Shown here piece after piece: positions 37,201-44,626 of a stretch of DNA of 64,000 bases. The notes below the pieces were generated by a model. It was not told the origin of the DNA, ran no database searches, and worked only from the letters and a program-made list of their open reading frames with translations. The first letter of the stretch is position 1, and each line of letters opens with the position of its first letter. The position numbers and the translations under genes are program-made. The stretch spans positions 328,263 through 392,262 of the forward strand of contig NZ_PPED02000003.1 in NCBI RefSeq assembly GCF_002899825.2, given 5' to 3'. The DNA is from Chryseobacterium phosphatilyticum. Its GTDB lineage: Bacteria > Bacteroidota > Bacteroidia > Flavobacteriales > Weeksellaceae.

Positions 37201-37649
37201 ATTTAACGGATCCTGCGAATACGGGTAGCTTTGTAGTATTGGGTTCTTATACAACAACAAGTACTACTGCTGTAGATAGTTATTCATTAAATATTACAGG
37301 GGTTCCTGCAGGTATTAATAAACTTGTGCTTAAACATACGGGATCACCATCAAGTAGTGTGCTTATTGATGATTTTGCTTATCAGCTCGGAAATCTGTCA
37401 ACTTCTGAAGTTGGAAAAACTAAAAATGAAATCAAAGTTTATCCTAATCCATTCTCTGATATATTAAATATTTCTGATGTTTCTAAAGTGAAGTCTGTTC
37501 AGATTATCGATGTGGCAGGTAGAGTTGTGAAAACAATTGATATCCCTTCCTCCGTTCTTCAGTTAGGAGACTTAAAACAAGGAATGTATTTAGTGGTGAT
37601 GAATATGAAAGATGGAACTACACAGACCGTAAAAACTATTAAAAAATAA
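34272..37649 (+). CDS. T9SS-secreted multidomain adhesin-like protein (anchor J / FnIII / GEVED)
   Basis: Large cell-surface or secreted protein of 1125 residues. Signal peptide ends GASAQ (about 19). Approximate order: choice-of-anchor J (20-185), two Ig/FnIII-like modules (195-285, 290-380), anchor J (385-540), FnIII (545-635, GYDIYYSTTN), GEVED domain (640-785; WVDWNNDLDFEDAGE), FnIII (790-880), anchor J (885-1040), and a type A T9SS sorting domain (about 1050-1125; VYPNPFSDILNIS, LKQGMYLVVMN, ending KTIKK). It is the first of three plus-strand genes with closely related sorting domains. Likely an adhesin or matrix-binding protein; ligand unknown. Confidence 0.9.
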   Translation: MKKLLLSCMLSLGIGASAQILVNESFEGSTLPSGWTSTNGAGTTLSTGGYGSNAGTACAGTKAVYKNIYDTVPSWNMVYSSTASNATALNYSFKYLAKGYNTTTAIIDGTVAADYSVDNGATWVTLLAPLAISGSVNTIIPCTVVSGTIPAGTIPAGASFKFRIKSTAVGTADFYMGFDDVQLTQSIISPPPCTTISSPANAATGVSVTPTITWAAGTGGTNGYDLYLGTTPGGNNIINGLNVGNVTSYSITAANALSYSTQYYATIVPKNSIGSATGCNESTFTTTTVPCPTVSAPAASAINVSLTPTITWSAVNSATGYKLRIGTTAGASDVMNDYDMGNVTSYTLTTPLTNATTYYYTVKSYTATSLSVSCTEKSFTTVCLPTTAPYSQNFDTSPTGSSTSVNAPACWSYVETSGSAGYGYVSSSAPFSAPNCYILFNSTDTTGNVMLVSPQTTNLTDGTKRVKFMAKGGSSGYTVVVGTLADPSNPASFTAIGANIPITSSWAPYTVNIPAGSGQYLVFKHGLGGSSRSVYIDDIVLENIPSCLETTGVSVNSFTSNSISISWTAPSTVPANGYDIYYSTTNVVPLATTTPSIAAVAGTSATIPGLLPYTTYYIWVRSRCSVSDQSPWTNAVSAYTGHCIPTGGSTDTSYYLNNITTTTVGYSNLGYTASSYSAYVNNASTSFSGTAGGNIDYSLKAAGGSTYYYYIWVDWNNDLDFEDAGEKMLGTTSYTATTSGSFAIPASQAIGSYRARFGQSFSGSITPCGPAPSGNYVDFTLNVIAPPTCISPTGVAVSNTGTNSATVSWTASTTPPADGYDIYYSTSNTAPTASTSPLVSGVTGTSQVLNTLTPATLYYVWVRSHCSSNDMSVWSVSASFTTACAPVQSLSENFDSATVGALPVCWTSIGSMVSYAKVYAVTGTMISAPYALYLYTDGANIGMVSTPELLNLDSNNYTISFKGRANITAGGIVQIGYLTDPANTGSFVVLGSYTTTSTTAVDSYSLNITGVPAGINKLVLKHTGSPSSSVLIDDFAYQLGNLSTSEVGKTKNEIKVYPNPFSDILNISDVSKVKSVQIIDVAGRVVKTIDIPSSVLQLGDLKQGMYLVVMNMKDGTTQTVKTIKK

Positions 37650-37671
37650 TTATTCTTTAATATAATATATG

Positions 37672-37696
37672 AGAGACTTCCTGTATGGGAGTCTCT
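37672..37696 (+). terminator. Terminator after 1125-residue adhesin
   Basis: AGAGACTTC / GGGAGTCTCT stem followed by a T run. Confidence 0.82.
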
Positions 37697-37814
37697 TTTT
37701 TATGACTGATATTTAGAAAATATCTTATTATTCTTATTTTATCATTTGTTGATATTTTTTTTATTTTCAGTTATTTTAATTTATTTTTTTAATGTTTTTG
37801 TTGTTTGATTTATT

Positions 37815-37822
37815 TAAATTTG
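37815..37822 (+). promoter_or_regulatory. -7 box of second adhesin gene
   Basis: TAAATTTG matches TAnnTTTG and lies 19 bp before the ATG. The nearest TTG is only about 14 nt upstream, so the -33 element is uncertain. Confidence 0.45.
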
Positions 37823-37841
37823 ATTAAATAATAATAATTAT

Positions 37842-40169
37842 ATGAAAAAGATTTTACTTGTTAATTTATTAATGGCTGGGGTTGTTTCCTATGCACAAAC
37901 ATATTGTATTCCGGCGTTTGCCAGTGGATGTAGTGGAGGAGACCAGATAGACTCCTTTATAATTCCTTCAGTTGGATTTACTCATCAGGGGACAGGCTGT
38001 TCTACGGATGCATATGGAGATTTTACTTCTATGACGATCAATCTGAATGCCGGATTAAATTATGACTTTTTTGTTACCCACGCTTTTAGTAATCAAAATG
38101 TACGTGTTTGGATAGATTTTAATAATGATGGAACTTTTGATGATGCGGATCCCGAACTTGTGGCCTCAGGTACGAGTACGAATGTGAACGGTGATAATGT
38201 TACCCAGTCTACTATAATTATTCCTGCTACTGTTACCCCCGGTACGTATAGAATGAGAATAGGAGACCGGTATTCAAGCCAGCCTATTCCATGTAATCTC
38301 CTGGGTTATGGAGAAGCCCATGATTATACTGTAATTATTGGGGCTGCTCCCAGTTGCCTTGCTCCGAGTGGTGTAACGGCAGCTGCTATTACTCCAAACT
38401 CCGCTCAACTTTCGTGGACGGCTTCCACTACAACTCCCGGTAACGGATATGAATACTATTATTCTACTTCCAATACATCCCCTACGGCGACGACTGCAGC
38501 ATCTGGGGCAAGCAGCACACTAAGTGCCAATTTATCATCACTAACCGCAGCTACTGTTTATTATGTATGGGTACGTTCGGTTTGTAGTGCTACAGATAAA
38601 AGTGCGTGGTCTCAACAAGCAACATTCACTACAGCTTGTGGGATCATGAACGTTCCTTATGTACAGAATTTTGAATCCGTAACAGTACCTGCCTTACCAT
38701 TGTGTACTGAGGTCGTGAATGATGGCTCAGGAAATGAGTGGGAAACCTATAATTATAATGATTACGGATTTACAGGCAAAACGCTTCGTTATTCTTATAA
38801 TTATTCAAATGCTGCTGATACGTGGTTTTTTACTCCGGGTATAAATCTTACTGGCGGAACGAGTTACAGAATAAAGTACAAATATGCCAATTCATCAGGA
38901 ACTACCGTATATCCTGAGAAATTAAAAGTGGCTTATGGTGTATCAGCAACAAGTGCGGATATGACCAATCCTTTAGCAGACCATCCGGATATTGTCGTAA
39001 GTACTGCAACAAGTAATTTTGTGGACTTCACTCCAACAACAACAGGGGTTTATTATTTTGGATTTAATGCCTATTCTGATGCCAATATGAATCAGTTATA
39101 TGTTGATGATATCAAAGTAGAAGTAACCCCTACTTGTAGTGAACCTACTTTAGTAACAGCTTCAAATATAACAACAGCGGGAGCTGCTGTTTCCTGGACG
39201 GCAGCAACTCCAGTTCCGGCTGGCGGATATGATATTTATTACAGTACGACCAACACAGCTCCAACCTCTACAAGTACTCCTAACTTTGCTGGAATTACTG
39301 GTACTACTTACAGTATACCTTCTTTGGCTTCCAATACAACGTATTATGTGTGGGTACGATCTGTGTGTAGTACATCAGATAAAAGTGCCTGGAGTGAGCA
39401 TTCAACATTTACTACTTTATGCTCGACGACAAACCTTCCTTATATAGTTGATTTTGAAAATGCTACTGTTCCAAATCTTCCCGGCTGTACAGAAGATGTC
39501 AATGCTGGATCCGGAAATAATTGGGAAACAGATTTTGAACCTTCGAGTGTTCCGGGGTTCTCTGGCAATGTCTTGAGATATGGATATGATTATATAGATC
39601 CTGCAGATGCCTGGTTCTTTACTCAGGGATTGAACTTAACGGCAGGAGTACAGTATACAATCAGTTACAAATACGGAAATAATTCAACATCCTATACAGA
39701 AAAGCTGAAGGTAGCTTTCGGTACTTCAAAGGATGCTTCGGCAATGACCAATCCTATTGCAGATTATCCTTCTATTAATGATAAAACCCTGCACGAAGAA
39801 TCTTTAACGTTTACCGTGCCTGCAACAGGAATATATTATATTGGCTTCAATGCTTATTCAGATGCTAATCAGGATAATCTTTATCTTGATGATATTAATG
39901 TCACTAATGCAAATCTGGCAGTATCAGAAGTAGCTCAGAAGAAAAATGAGCTTACCATATATCCGAATCCGTTTACAGATGTATTGAATATTTCCGATGG
40001 TAAAAAAGTTAAATCCGTTTTAGTAACAGATGTGGCGGGAAGATTGCTGAAAACAATTGATAATCCTTCATCAGAACTTCATTTAGGAGATCTGAAACAA
40101 GGATTGTATTTTGTAACACTGAATATGCAAGACGGGTCCAAACAAACCATTAAAGCAATTAAGAAATAA
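37842..40169 (+). CDS. T9SS-secreted GEVED / FnIII / anchor J protein
   Basis: Surface or secreted protein of 775 residues. Signal peptide ends SYAQ (about 19). GEVED domain (about 20-165; VWIDFNNDGTFDDAD, RMRIGDRYS), FnIII (172-262), anchor J (265-425), FnIII (430-520; GGYDIYYSTTN at about 462), anchor J (522-690), and a type A T9SS sorting domain (about 700-775; IYPNPFTDVLNIS, LKQGLYFVTLN, ending KAIKK). It shares modules and even near-identical DNA stretches with the upstream gene. Likely an adhesin; a role in protease-like processing is not supported since no catalytic motif is seen. Confidence 0.9.
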   Translation: MKKILLVNLLMAGVVSYAQTYCIPAFASGCSGGDQIDSFIIPSVGFTHQGTGCSTDAYGDFTSMTINLNAGLNYDFFVTHAFSNQNVRVWIDFNNDGTFDDADPELVASGTSTNVNGDNVTQSTIIIPATVTPGTYRMRIGDRYSSQPIPCNLLGYGEAHDYTVIIGAAPSCLAPSGVTAAAITPNSAQLSWTASTTTPGNGYEYYYSTSNTSPTATTAASGASSTLSANLSSLTAATVYYVWVRSVCSATDKSAWSQQATFTTACGIMNVPYVQNFESVTVPALPLCTEVVNDGSGNEWETYNYNDYGFTGKTLRYSYNYSNAADTWFFTPGINLTGGTSYRIKYKYANSSGTTVYPEKLKVAYGVSATSADMTNPLADHPDIVVSTATSNFVDFTPTTTGVYYFGFNAYSDANMNQLYVDDIKVEVTPTCSEPTLVTASNITTAGAAVSWTAATPVPAGGYDIYYSTTNTAPTSTSTPNFAGITGTTYSIPSLASNTTYYVWVRSVCSTSDKSAWSEHSTFTTLCSTTNLPYIVDFENATVPNLPGCTEDVNAGSGNNWETDFEPSSVPGFSGNVLRYGYDYIDPADAWFFTQGLNLTAGVQYTISYKYGNNSTSYTEKLKVAFGTSKDASAMTNPIADYPSINDKTLHEESLTFTVPATGIYYIGFNAYSDANQDNLYLDDINVTNANLAVSEVAQKKNELTIYPNPFTDVLNISDGKKVKSVLVTDVAGRLLKTIDNPSSELHLGDLKQGLYFVTLNMQDGSKQTIKAIKK

Positions 40170-40190
40170 TTAATAATTATAGAAAAATAT

Positions 40191-40217
40191 AAAGACGGAT
40201 CATTTGATTCGTCTTTT
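40191..40217 (+). terminator. Terminator after 775-residue adhesin
   Basis: AAAGACGGA / TTCGTCTTT stem with a G-T pair, followed by a T run. Confidence 0.82.
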
Positions 40218-40384
40218 TTTTAATGGTTTTTATTTTTCATAATTTATTTATGTGCTATGTTTTTTTTTATATGACTATTTTTTTTTACAATACTCACTGT
40301 TGTTTGGGCTATAATGTTGCGAAAAATATTCTCAATTAATTATTCATGTTTGAAATTCTGGTATGAATATTTTGGCATATTTTC

Positions 40385-40415
40385 TTTGAAAGAAATAGGT
40401 GAGGCTCTAACTTAG
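40385..40415 (+). promoter_or_regulatory. Promoter of anchor J protein gene
   Basis: TTTG ending at 40388, 19 nt, then TAACTTAG (one mismatch to TAnnTTTG). Spacing is ideal. A start near 40421 gives an 18-nt leader. Confidence 0.5.
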
Positions 40416-40438
40416 AATAGTTTTAAAAAAATCAAAAT

Positions 40439-41209
40439 ATGAAAAAATTATTATTTTTTATGCTGGCATTGCCGGCTCTAAGCTTCGGACAATGGACGGA
40501 AAACTTTGATTCGAACACGAATTTACCGGCAGGATGGGCTGTTATTAATAATGGAGATCTTAATGGATGGGAAATAGGAACCCCGAGTGGCGCAGCGCAA
40601 TCAGGTGCAAATGTTGCTAAAATTAGGTTTGGGAGTACTGCTCATGATGATTATTTAATTACCAAAGCTATTACTGTACAGACAGGTGTAAGTGATAATA
40701 TTTCTTTTTATGTAAGGTCCAGATCAACAGTATTCCTTGAAAATTATAAGGTTTTACTTTCTACTACGGACCAGACAAGTGCTGCGTTTAATACAGTTCT
40801 TCAGCCGGAAGAAAAAGCTCCAGGTACATGGACTAAAAAATCATTTGATTTATCAGCATACGTTGGACAGACAGTATATGTTGCCATCCATGCAACAGAT
40901 ACAAATCAATGGGAACTCTATGCAGATACTTTTGTAGTAGGCTCCAATTCAACTCTGGCCACTGCTGAGATAACAAACGCTAAAGACATTGTGGGAGTCT
41001 ATCCGAATCCATTTACAGAGGTGTTGAATGTTTCGAAAGCAGACAAGATACAATCTGTTTCAGTAACAGACCTTTCCGGGAAATTAATAAAAACATTGGA
41101 AAGACCTTCTTCTGCCCTTCAACTGGAAGATTTGAAGCAGGGAGTATATATGTTGGACATTAAGATGAAAGACGGATCAAAACAAACAACTAAAATAATA
41201 AAAAAATAA
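40439..41209 (+). CDS. Small T9SS-secreted choice-of-anchor J protein
   Basis: The 256-residue precursor has a signal peptide (about 1-18, ending SFGQ), one choice-of-anchor J (cleaved-adhesin-like) domain (about 20-170; WTENFDSNTNLPAGW, VAKIRFGSTAHDDYLIT), and a type A T9SS sorting domain (about 180-256; VYPNPFTEVLNVS, LKQGVYMLDIK, ending KIIKK). It is a single-module relative of the two larger upstream proteins. The role is probably surface binding; ligand unknown. Confidence 0.9.
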   Translation: MKKLLFFMLALPALSFGQWTENFDSNTNLPAGWAVINNGDLNGWEIGTPSGAAQSGANVAKIRFGSTAHDDYLITKAITVQTGVSDNISFYVRSRSTVFLENYKVLLSTTDQTSAAFNTVLQPEEKAPGTWTKKSFDLSAYVGQTVYVAIHATDTNQWELYADTFVVGSNSTLATAEITNAKDIVGVYPNPFTEVLNVSKADKIQSVSVTDLSGKLIKTLERPSSALQLEDLKQGVYMLDIKMKDGSKQTTKIIKK

Positions 41210-41229
41210 GGCCACCCTGACACATGAAA

Positions 41230-41259
41230 AAGGCTGGATGAAAATTTTCATCCAGCCTT
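41230..41259 (+). terminator. Terminator after anchor J gene
   Basis: Perfect inverted repeat AAGGCTGGATGAAAA / TTTTCATCCAGCCTT with T-rich sequence after it. Confidence 0.88.
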
Positions 41260-41359
41260 CTATATTTTCGTTATTATTTAATATCAGTTCATGATAAGGA
41301 TTTCTGATTAAGCAGGTTGGGAGCCAAAAGAGGGTAGTTGGAAATTATCCGGACATAGA

Positions 41360-41395
41360 GAACAACTAAAATTATTTGTGTCTCAATAGTTGTTC
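41360..41395. repeat. Inverted repeat in spacer
   Basis: GAACAACTA / TAGTTGTTC perfect 9-bp arms with an 18-nt loop. There is no T tract, so it is not a standard terminator. Function unknown. Confidence 0.35.
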
Positions 41396-41481
41396 ATATT
41401 TATAAATGAAAATAACTTTCTCTTCCTTCCAGCTTTTAGTCTTTTGACGTAACTTCCTTAAACAGGACCCCGAGGTATTTA

Positions 41482-41640
41482 TTACTTATCAGGAACTGGC
41501 TGTACCTTTCCTGTATTCATCCAATCGAAAACGGTAGGGAAGAACATGGCGAGGAAAAAATAAATGATAATCATAAGTACAATTAAAGCGAAAAGAATAA
41601 CGACTAAACTGTTGGGCTTGTTTTTCTTTTGTGGTTCCAT
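41482..41640 (-). CDS. 52-residue single-pass membrane peptide
   Basis: Small ORF encoding 52 residues, starting MEPQKKNKPNSLVV and ending VQPVPDK. A basic N-terminus is followed by one strong hydrophobic helix (about 11-35), then a short polar tail, probably periplasmic. It lies 43 bp after the K+ channel gene on the same strand, so the two may be co-transcribed. The charge pattern and single clean helix look like a real protein rather than a random ORF. The function is unknown; an accessory subunit of the channel is conceivable but only inferred from position. Confidence 0.6.
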   Translation of the reverse strand: MEPQKKNKPNSLVVILFALIVLMIIIYFFLAMFFPTVFDWMNTGKVQPVPDK

Positions 41641-41683
41641 GATTTTTTGGTATTTGGTGAATAAATTAAAATGATATCAAAAA

Positions 41684-42511
41684 TCAAGCTAATTTCTTGC
41701 CACATTGTTTGCAATACCTTGCATCATCATCAATATCGTCGTTACCACAGCGCTCACATATCATTTCAAGATTTTGTCTTTTATTTCTCATTTCTGCTGT
41801 CACAATTCCTGTAGGAACCGCAATAATAGAATAACCTGCCAACATGAGAATGACCGCAAAAAATTTTCCCATCGGAGTAATAGGAGATACATCACCATAT
41901 CCCACAGTAGTTACTGTAACTACTGCCCAATAAATAGATTGTGGAATGGTTTCAAAACCTTGTCGTCCACCTTCCACCATAAACATCAGTGAACCTACAA
42001 TCACAGAAAAGATGATCAGAAACAAAAGAAAAATATATATTTTTCGTGAACTGCTTTTTAAAGCCCGCACAATGAGATAGCCATCATTCATGAAATCCAT
42101 TAAATTGAAAATTCTGAATATCCTCAGCATTCTCAACATTCTGAAAATTAAGAAGTATTTTGTAACCGGGAAGAAAAAACTTAAATAGAAAGGTACTAAA
42201 GCCAGAAAATCTATGATTCCAAAAAAACTGAAGATATAGGATCTCTTATTCTTGATTACAGCAATTCGCATAGAATATTCCGCAGTAAAAAAAATAGAAA
42301 TAATCCATTCGAGAATAATGAAAGTATAATGATACCGTCTGTCAAGTTGAGGGACACTTTCCATCATAATGATGGCTGTACTCACAAGAATTAAAGATAG
42401 CAATACAATGTCGAAGAGTTTCCCGAGTCTGGTATCGGATCGATAGATGATTCGGTAAAGGTGTCTTTTCCAAAGTTTATCTGCAGGAACAAGATTGTGC
42501 TCTCTTTCCAT
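41684..42511 (-). CDS. Voltage-gated-type potassium channel with C-terminal zinc ribbon
   Basis: Six-transmembrane ion channel of the inner membrane, 275 residues. S1-S3 lie at about 30-120, an S4 with regularly spaced arginines (FRMLRMLRIFRIF, about 125-140), S5 near 155-178, the pore with selectivity filter TTVGYGD (about 199-205), and S6 near 215-235. The cytoplasmic tail ends in a zinc-ribbon-like motif CERCG...YCKQCGKKL (about 252-274). Length fits the compact bacterial VIC family. A TATGTTTG box lies 45 bp upstream. K+ selectivity is inferred from the filter; the zinc ribbon is unusual. Confidence 0.92.
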   Translation of the reverse strand: MEREHNLVPADKLWKRHLYRIIYRSDTRLGKLFDIVLLSLILVSTAIIMMESVPQLDRRYHYTFIILEWIISIFFTAEYSMRIAVIKNKRSYIFSFFGIIDFLALVPFYLSFFFPVTKYFLIFRMLRMLRIFRIFNLMDFMNDGYLIVRALKSSSRKIYIFLLFLIIFSVIVGSLMFMVEGGRQGFETIPQSIYWAVVTVTTVGYGDVSPITPMGKFFAVILMLAGYSIIAVPTGIVTAEMRNKRQNLEMICERCGNDDIDDDARYCKQCGKKLA

Positions 42512-42555
42512 TTTTAATGTTTTTAAAAATTAACAAATTATCGCTATTTTCGTAG

Positions 42556-42563
42556 CAAACATA
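42556..42563 (-). promoter_or_regulatory. -7 box of K+ channel gene
   Basis: TATGTTTG on the minus strand fits TAnnTTTG, 45 bp before the ATG and within the 61-bp divergent spacer shared with the Nif3-like gene. No strong -33 element is seen. Confidence 0.45.
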
Positions 42564-42572
42564 CAGAATAAA

Positions 42573-43670
42573 ATGACAATAAGAAAAGTAATTTCAGAAA
42601 TAGATAAACTGATTCCGTTGCAACAGGCAGAAGATTTTGATAATGTGGGTCTGCTGTGTGGAGTTCCTGATCGGAACGTTTCGGGAATTTTGATTAGCCA
42701 CGATGTGTTGGAGAATGTGGTAGACGAAGCCATTGAAAGAAATTGTAATCTGATTGTATGTTTTCATCCTATTATTTTTTCAGGATTAAAATCTTTGACC
42801 GGGAAGAATTATGTAGAAAGGGTGGTTTTGAAAGCCATTGAAAATAAAATAGCTATTTATGCCATTCATACTGCTTTTGATAATGATTTTTTTGGAGTCA
42901 ATCACGGCATATGCAGCCAATTAGGATTAAAGGATCTGAAAATCCTTCAGCCAAAAGAAAATAATTTAAAGCAATTGACTGTTTTTGTACCGAAAGAATA
43001 TTCGCAAAAGGTGAAAGAAGCGATGTTTTCAGCAGGAGCAGGGAACATAGGGTTTTATGATGAATGCAGTTTTACGGTGAATGGAAATGGAACATTTCGG
43101 CCTGTAGAGGGTTCAAATCCCTTCTCAGGACAGCAAAATATTCGTGAAAATGCTGATGAAGACATGATTTCTGTAATTTTTGAAAGCTATAAACAAGGAC
43201 AAATTGTTGGGGCAATGAAAGCTGCTCACCCTTATGAAGAAGTAGCACACCAGCTCTATACTCTTGATAATAAAAATCATCACTCAGGTTTAGGAATGTA
43301 TGGAGATCTGGAGGAAGAGATGAATGAAAAAGATTTTCTGAAATTCGTGAAAGAAAAATTTAACCTTGAAATCATTAAGCATTCATCTTTTACCCAGAAA
43401 AAAATAAAAAGAGTAGGCGTTTTAGGAGGTTCGGGAGCCAGTGGAATCAGATCTGCCATTTCTAAAAAATGTGATGCTTACCTTACTGGAGATCTTAAAT
43501 ATCACGATTATTTTTTAGCTGACTCCAAAATGTTGCTCTGTGATATAGGTCATTATGAATCCGAACAATTTGTAACCCAACAATTATTTGAAATTTTATC
43601 ACAAAAATTTAGTACATTTGCAATTTCAAAATCTATTGAAAAAACAAACCCAGTAAATTATTTCATTTAA
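42573..43670 (+). CDS. Nif3-like dinuclear metal centre protein
   Basis: DUF34/Nif3 family protein of 365 residues, which form hexameric toroids with two metal ions per subunit; the biochemical role is debated (GTP cyclohydrolase-like fold). N-terminal half has FDNVGLLCG (about 20-28), CFHPIIFSG (about 64-72) and AIHTAFDN (about 98-105). A PII/CutA-like insert (about 128-240; LTVFVPKEYSQKVKEAMFSAG) and C-terminal half with LTGDLKYHD (about 306-314) and DIGHYESE (about 325-332) follow. The His, Asp and Glu metal ligands look intact. Two bases separate it from the next gene, so they are coupled. Confidence 0.93.
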   Translation: MTIRKVISEIDKLIPLQQAEDFDNVGLLCGVPDRNVSGILISHDVLENVVDEAIERNCNLIVCFHPIIFSGLKSLTGKNYVERVVLKAIENKIAIYAIHTAFDNDFFGVNHGICSQLGLKDLKILQPKENNLKQLTVFVPKEYSQKVKEAMFSAGAGNIGFYDECSFTVNGNGTFRPVEGSNPFSGQQNIRENADEDMISVIFESYKQGQIVGAMKAAHPYEEVAHQLYTLDNKNHHSGLGMYGDLEEEMNEKDFLKFVKEKFNLEIIKHSSFTQKKIKRVGVLGGSGASGIRSAISKKCDAYLTGDLKYHDYFLADSKMLLCDIGHYESEQFVTQQLFEILSQKFSTFAISKSIEKTNPVNYFI

Positions 43671-43672
43671 AT

Positions 43673-44449
43673 ATGGCAAAAACCAACGATATTTCAGTTG
43701 AAGAAAAATTAAGAGCTTTATACGATTTGCAGATCATTGATTCAAGATTGGATGAAATCCGAAATACCAGAGGAGAATTGCCAATTGAAGTAGAAGATCT
43801 TGAAATTGAGATTGAAGGTCTTGAGAAAAGAGCTGAAAAATTTCATGCAGATATCAAAGATCAGGATGATCAGATCAAAACAAAGCATGAAGTTATTAAT
43901 CATGCAAAAACTTTGATTGAGAAATACAGATCTCAACAAGATAATGTAAGAAACAATAAAGAGTTTGAAGCATTAGGGAAAGAAATGGAATTCCAGGATC
44001 TGGAAATTCAACTTGCTGAAAAAAGAATTAAAGAATTTGGAGTTAAAATAGCTCACAAAAATGAAACTTTAAGCGAATTGAATGCAAAGATTGATGATTT
44101 AAAAAATCACTTGAAATTCAAGAAAGAAGAATTGGAAGGTCTTGTCTCTGAAACTCAAAAAGAGGAAGAATATTTGTTAGAACAATCTAAAGAATTTGCC
44201 GGCCTTATTGATGAAAGATTATTAGCTTCTTATAACAGAATCAGAACAAACTCTATCAATGGTTTAGCGGTTGTAGGTTTAGAAAGAGGAGCTCCGAAAG
44301 GATCTTTCTTCACAATCCCGCCTCAAAAGCAAATGGAAATTGCTCAGAGAAAAAAAATTATTATTGATGAGCATTCAGGAAAAATCCTTGTTGACGATGA
44401 GTTGGTAATGGAAGAAAATGAGAAAATGAAATCGGTTATTAAATTCTAA
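43673..44449 (+). CDS. CdsZ/DUF164-type coiled-coil protein with degenerate zinc ribbon
   Basis: The 258-residue protein is mainly a long antiparallel coiled coil (about 10-180), followed by the C4 zinc-ribbon domain of this family (about 195-245). Family members have RGACGGC and VCEHCGR in the ribbon. Here these read RGAPKGS (205-211) and IDEHSG (231-236), and the protein contains no cysteine at all, so zinc cannot bind through the usual ligands. The flanking ribbon residues, such as FTIPPQKQMEI and GKILVDDEL, remain well conserved. It is translationally linked to the Nif3-like gene. Family members are thought to bind nucleic acid or act in regulation; function here is uncertain. Confidence 0.88.
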   Translation: MAKTNDISVEEKLRALYDLQIIDSRLDEIRNTRGELPIEVEDLEIEIEGLEKRAEKFHADIKDQDDQIKTKHEVINHAKTLIEKYRSQQDNVRNNKEFEALGKEMEFQDLEIQLAEKRIKEFGVKIAHKNETLSELNAKIDDLKNHLKFKKEELEGLVSETQKEEEYLLEQSKEFAGLIDERLLASYNRIRTNSINGLAVVGLERGAPKGSFFTIPPQKQMEIAQRKKIIIDEHSGKILVDDELVMEENEKMKSVIKF

Positions 44450-44470
44450 TTAGCGATTTTTAAATAATAC

Positions 44471-44497
44471 AAAGCTGTTTCAGAAATGGAACAGCTT
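44471..44497 (+). terminator. Terminator after Nif3/DUF164 operon
   Basis: AAAGCTGTTTC / GGAACAGCTTT stem followed by a T run. Confidence 0.88.
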
Positions 44498-44596
44498 TTT
44501 TGTTTGAAGACAAATTTGGCAAATGGTTTTGATAAATAATATAAATTATTATGAGACTTCTTATGCTTTTACAATGAAGATATTAGAATTCAAAAA

Positions 44597-44619
44597 AACC
44601 GCTCCAAAGCGAAGCGGTT
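44597..44619 (-). terminator. Terminator after acyl-CoA synthetase gene
   Basis: AACCGCT / AGCGGTT stem followed by a T run on the minus strand, 8 bp past the stop codon at 44627. Confidence 0.8.
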
Positions 44620-44626
44620 ATTATTT

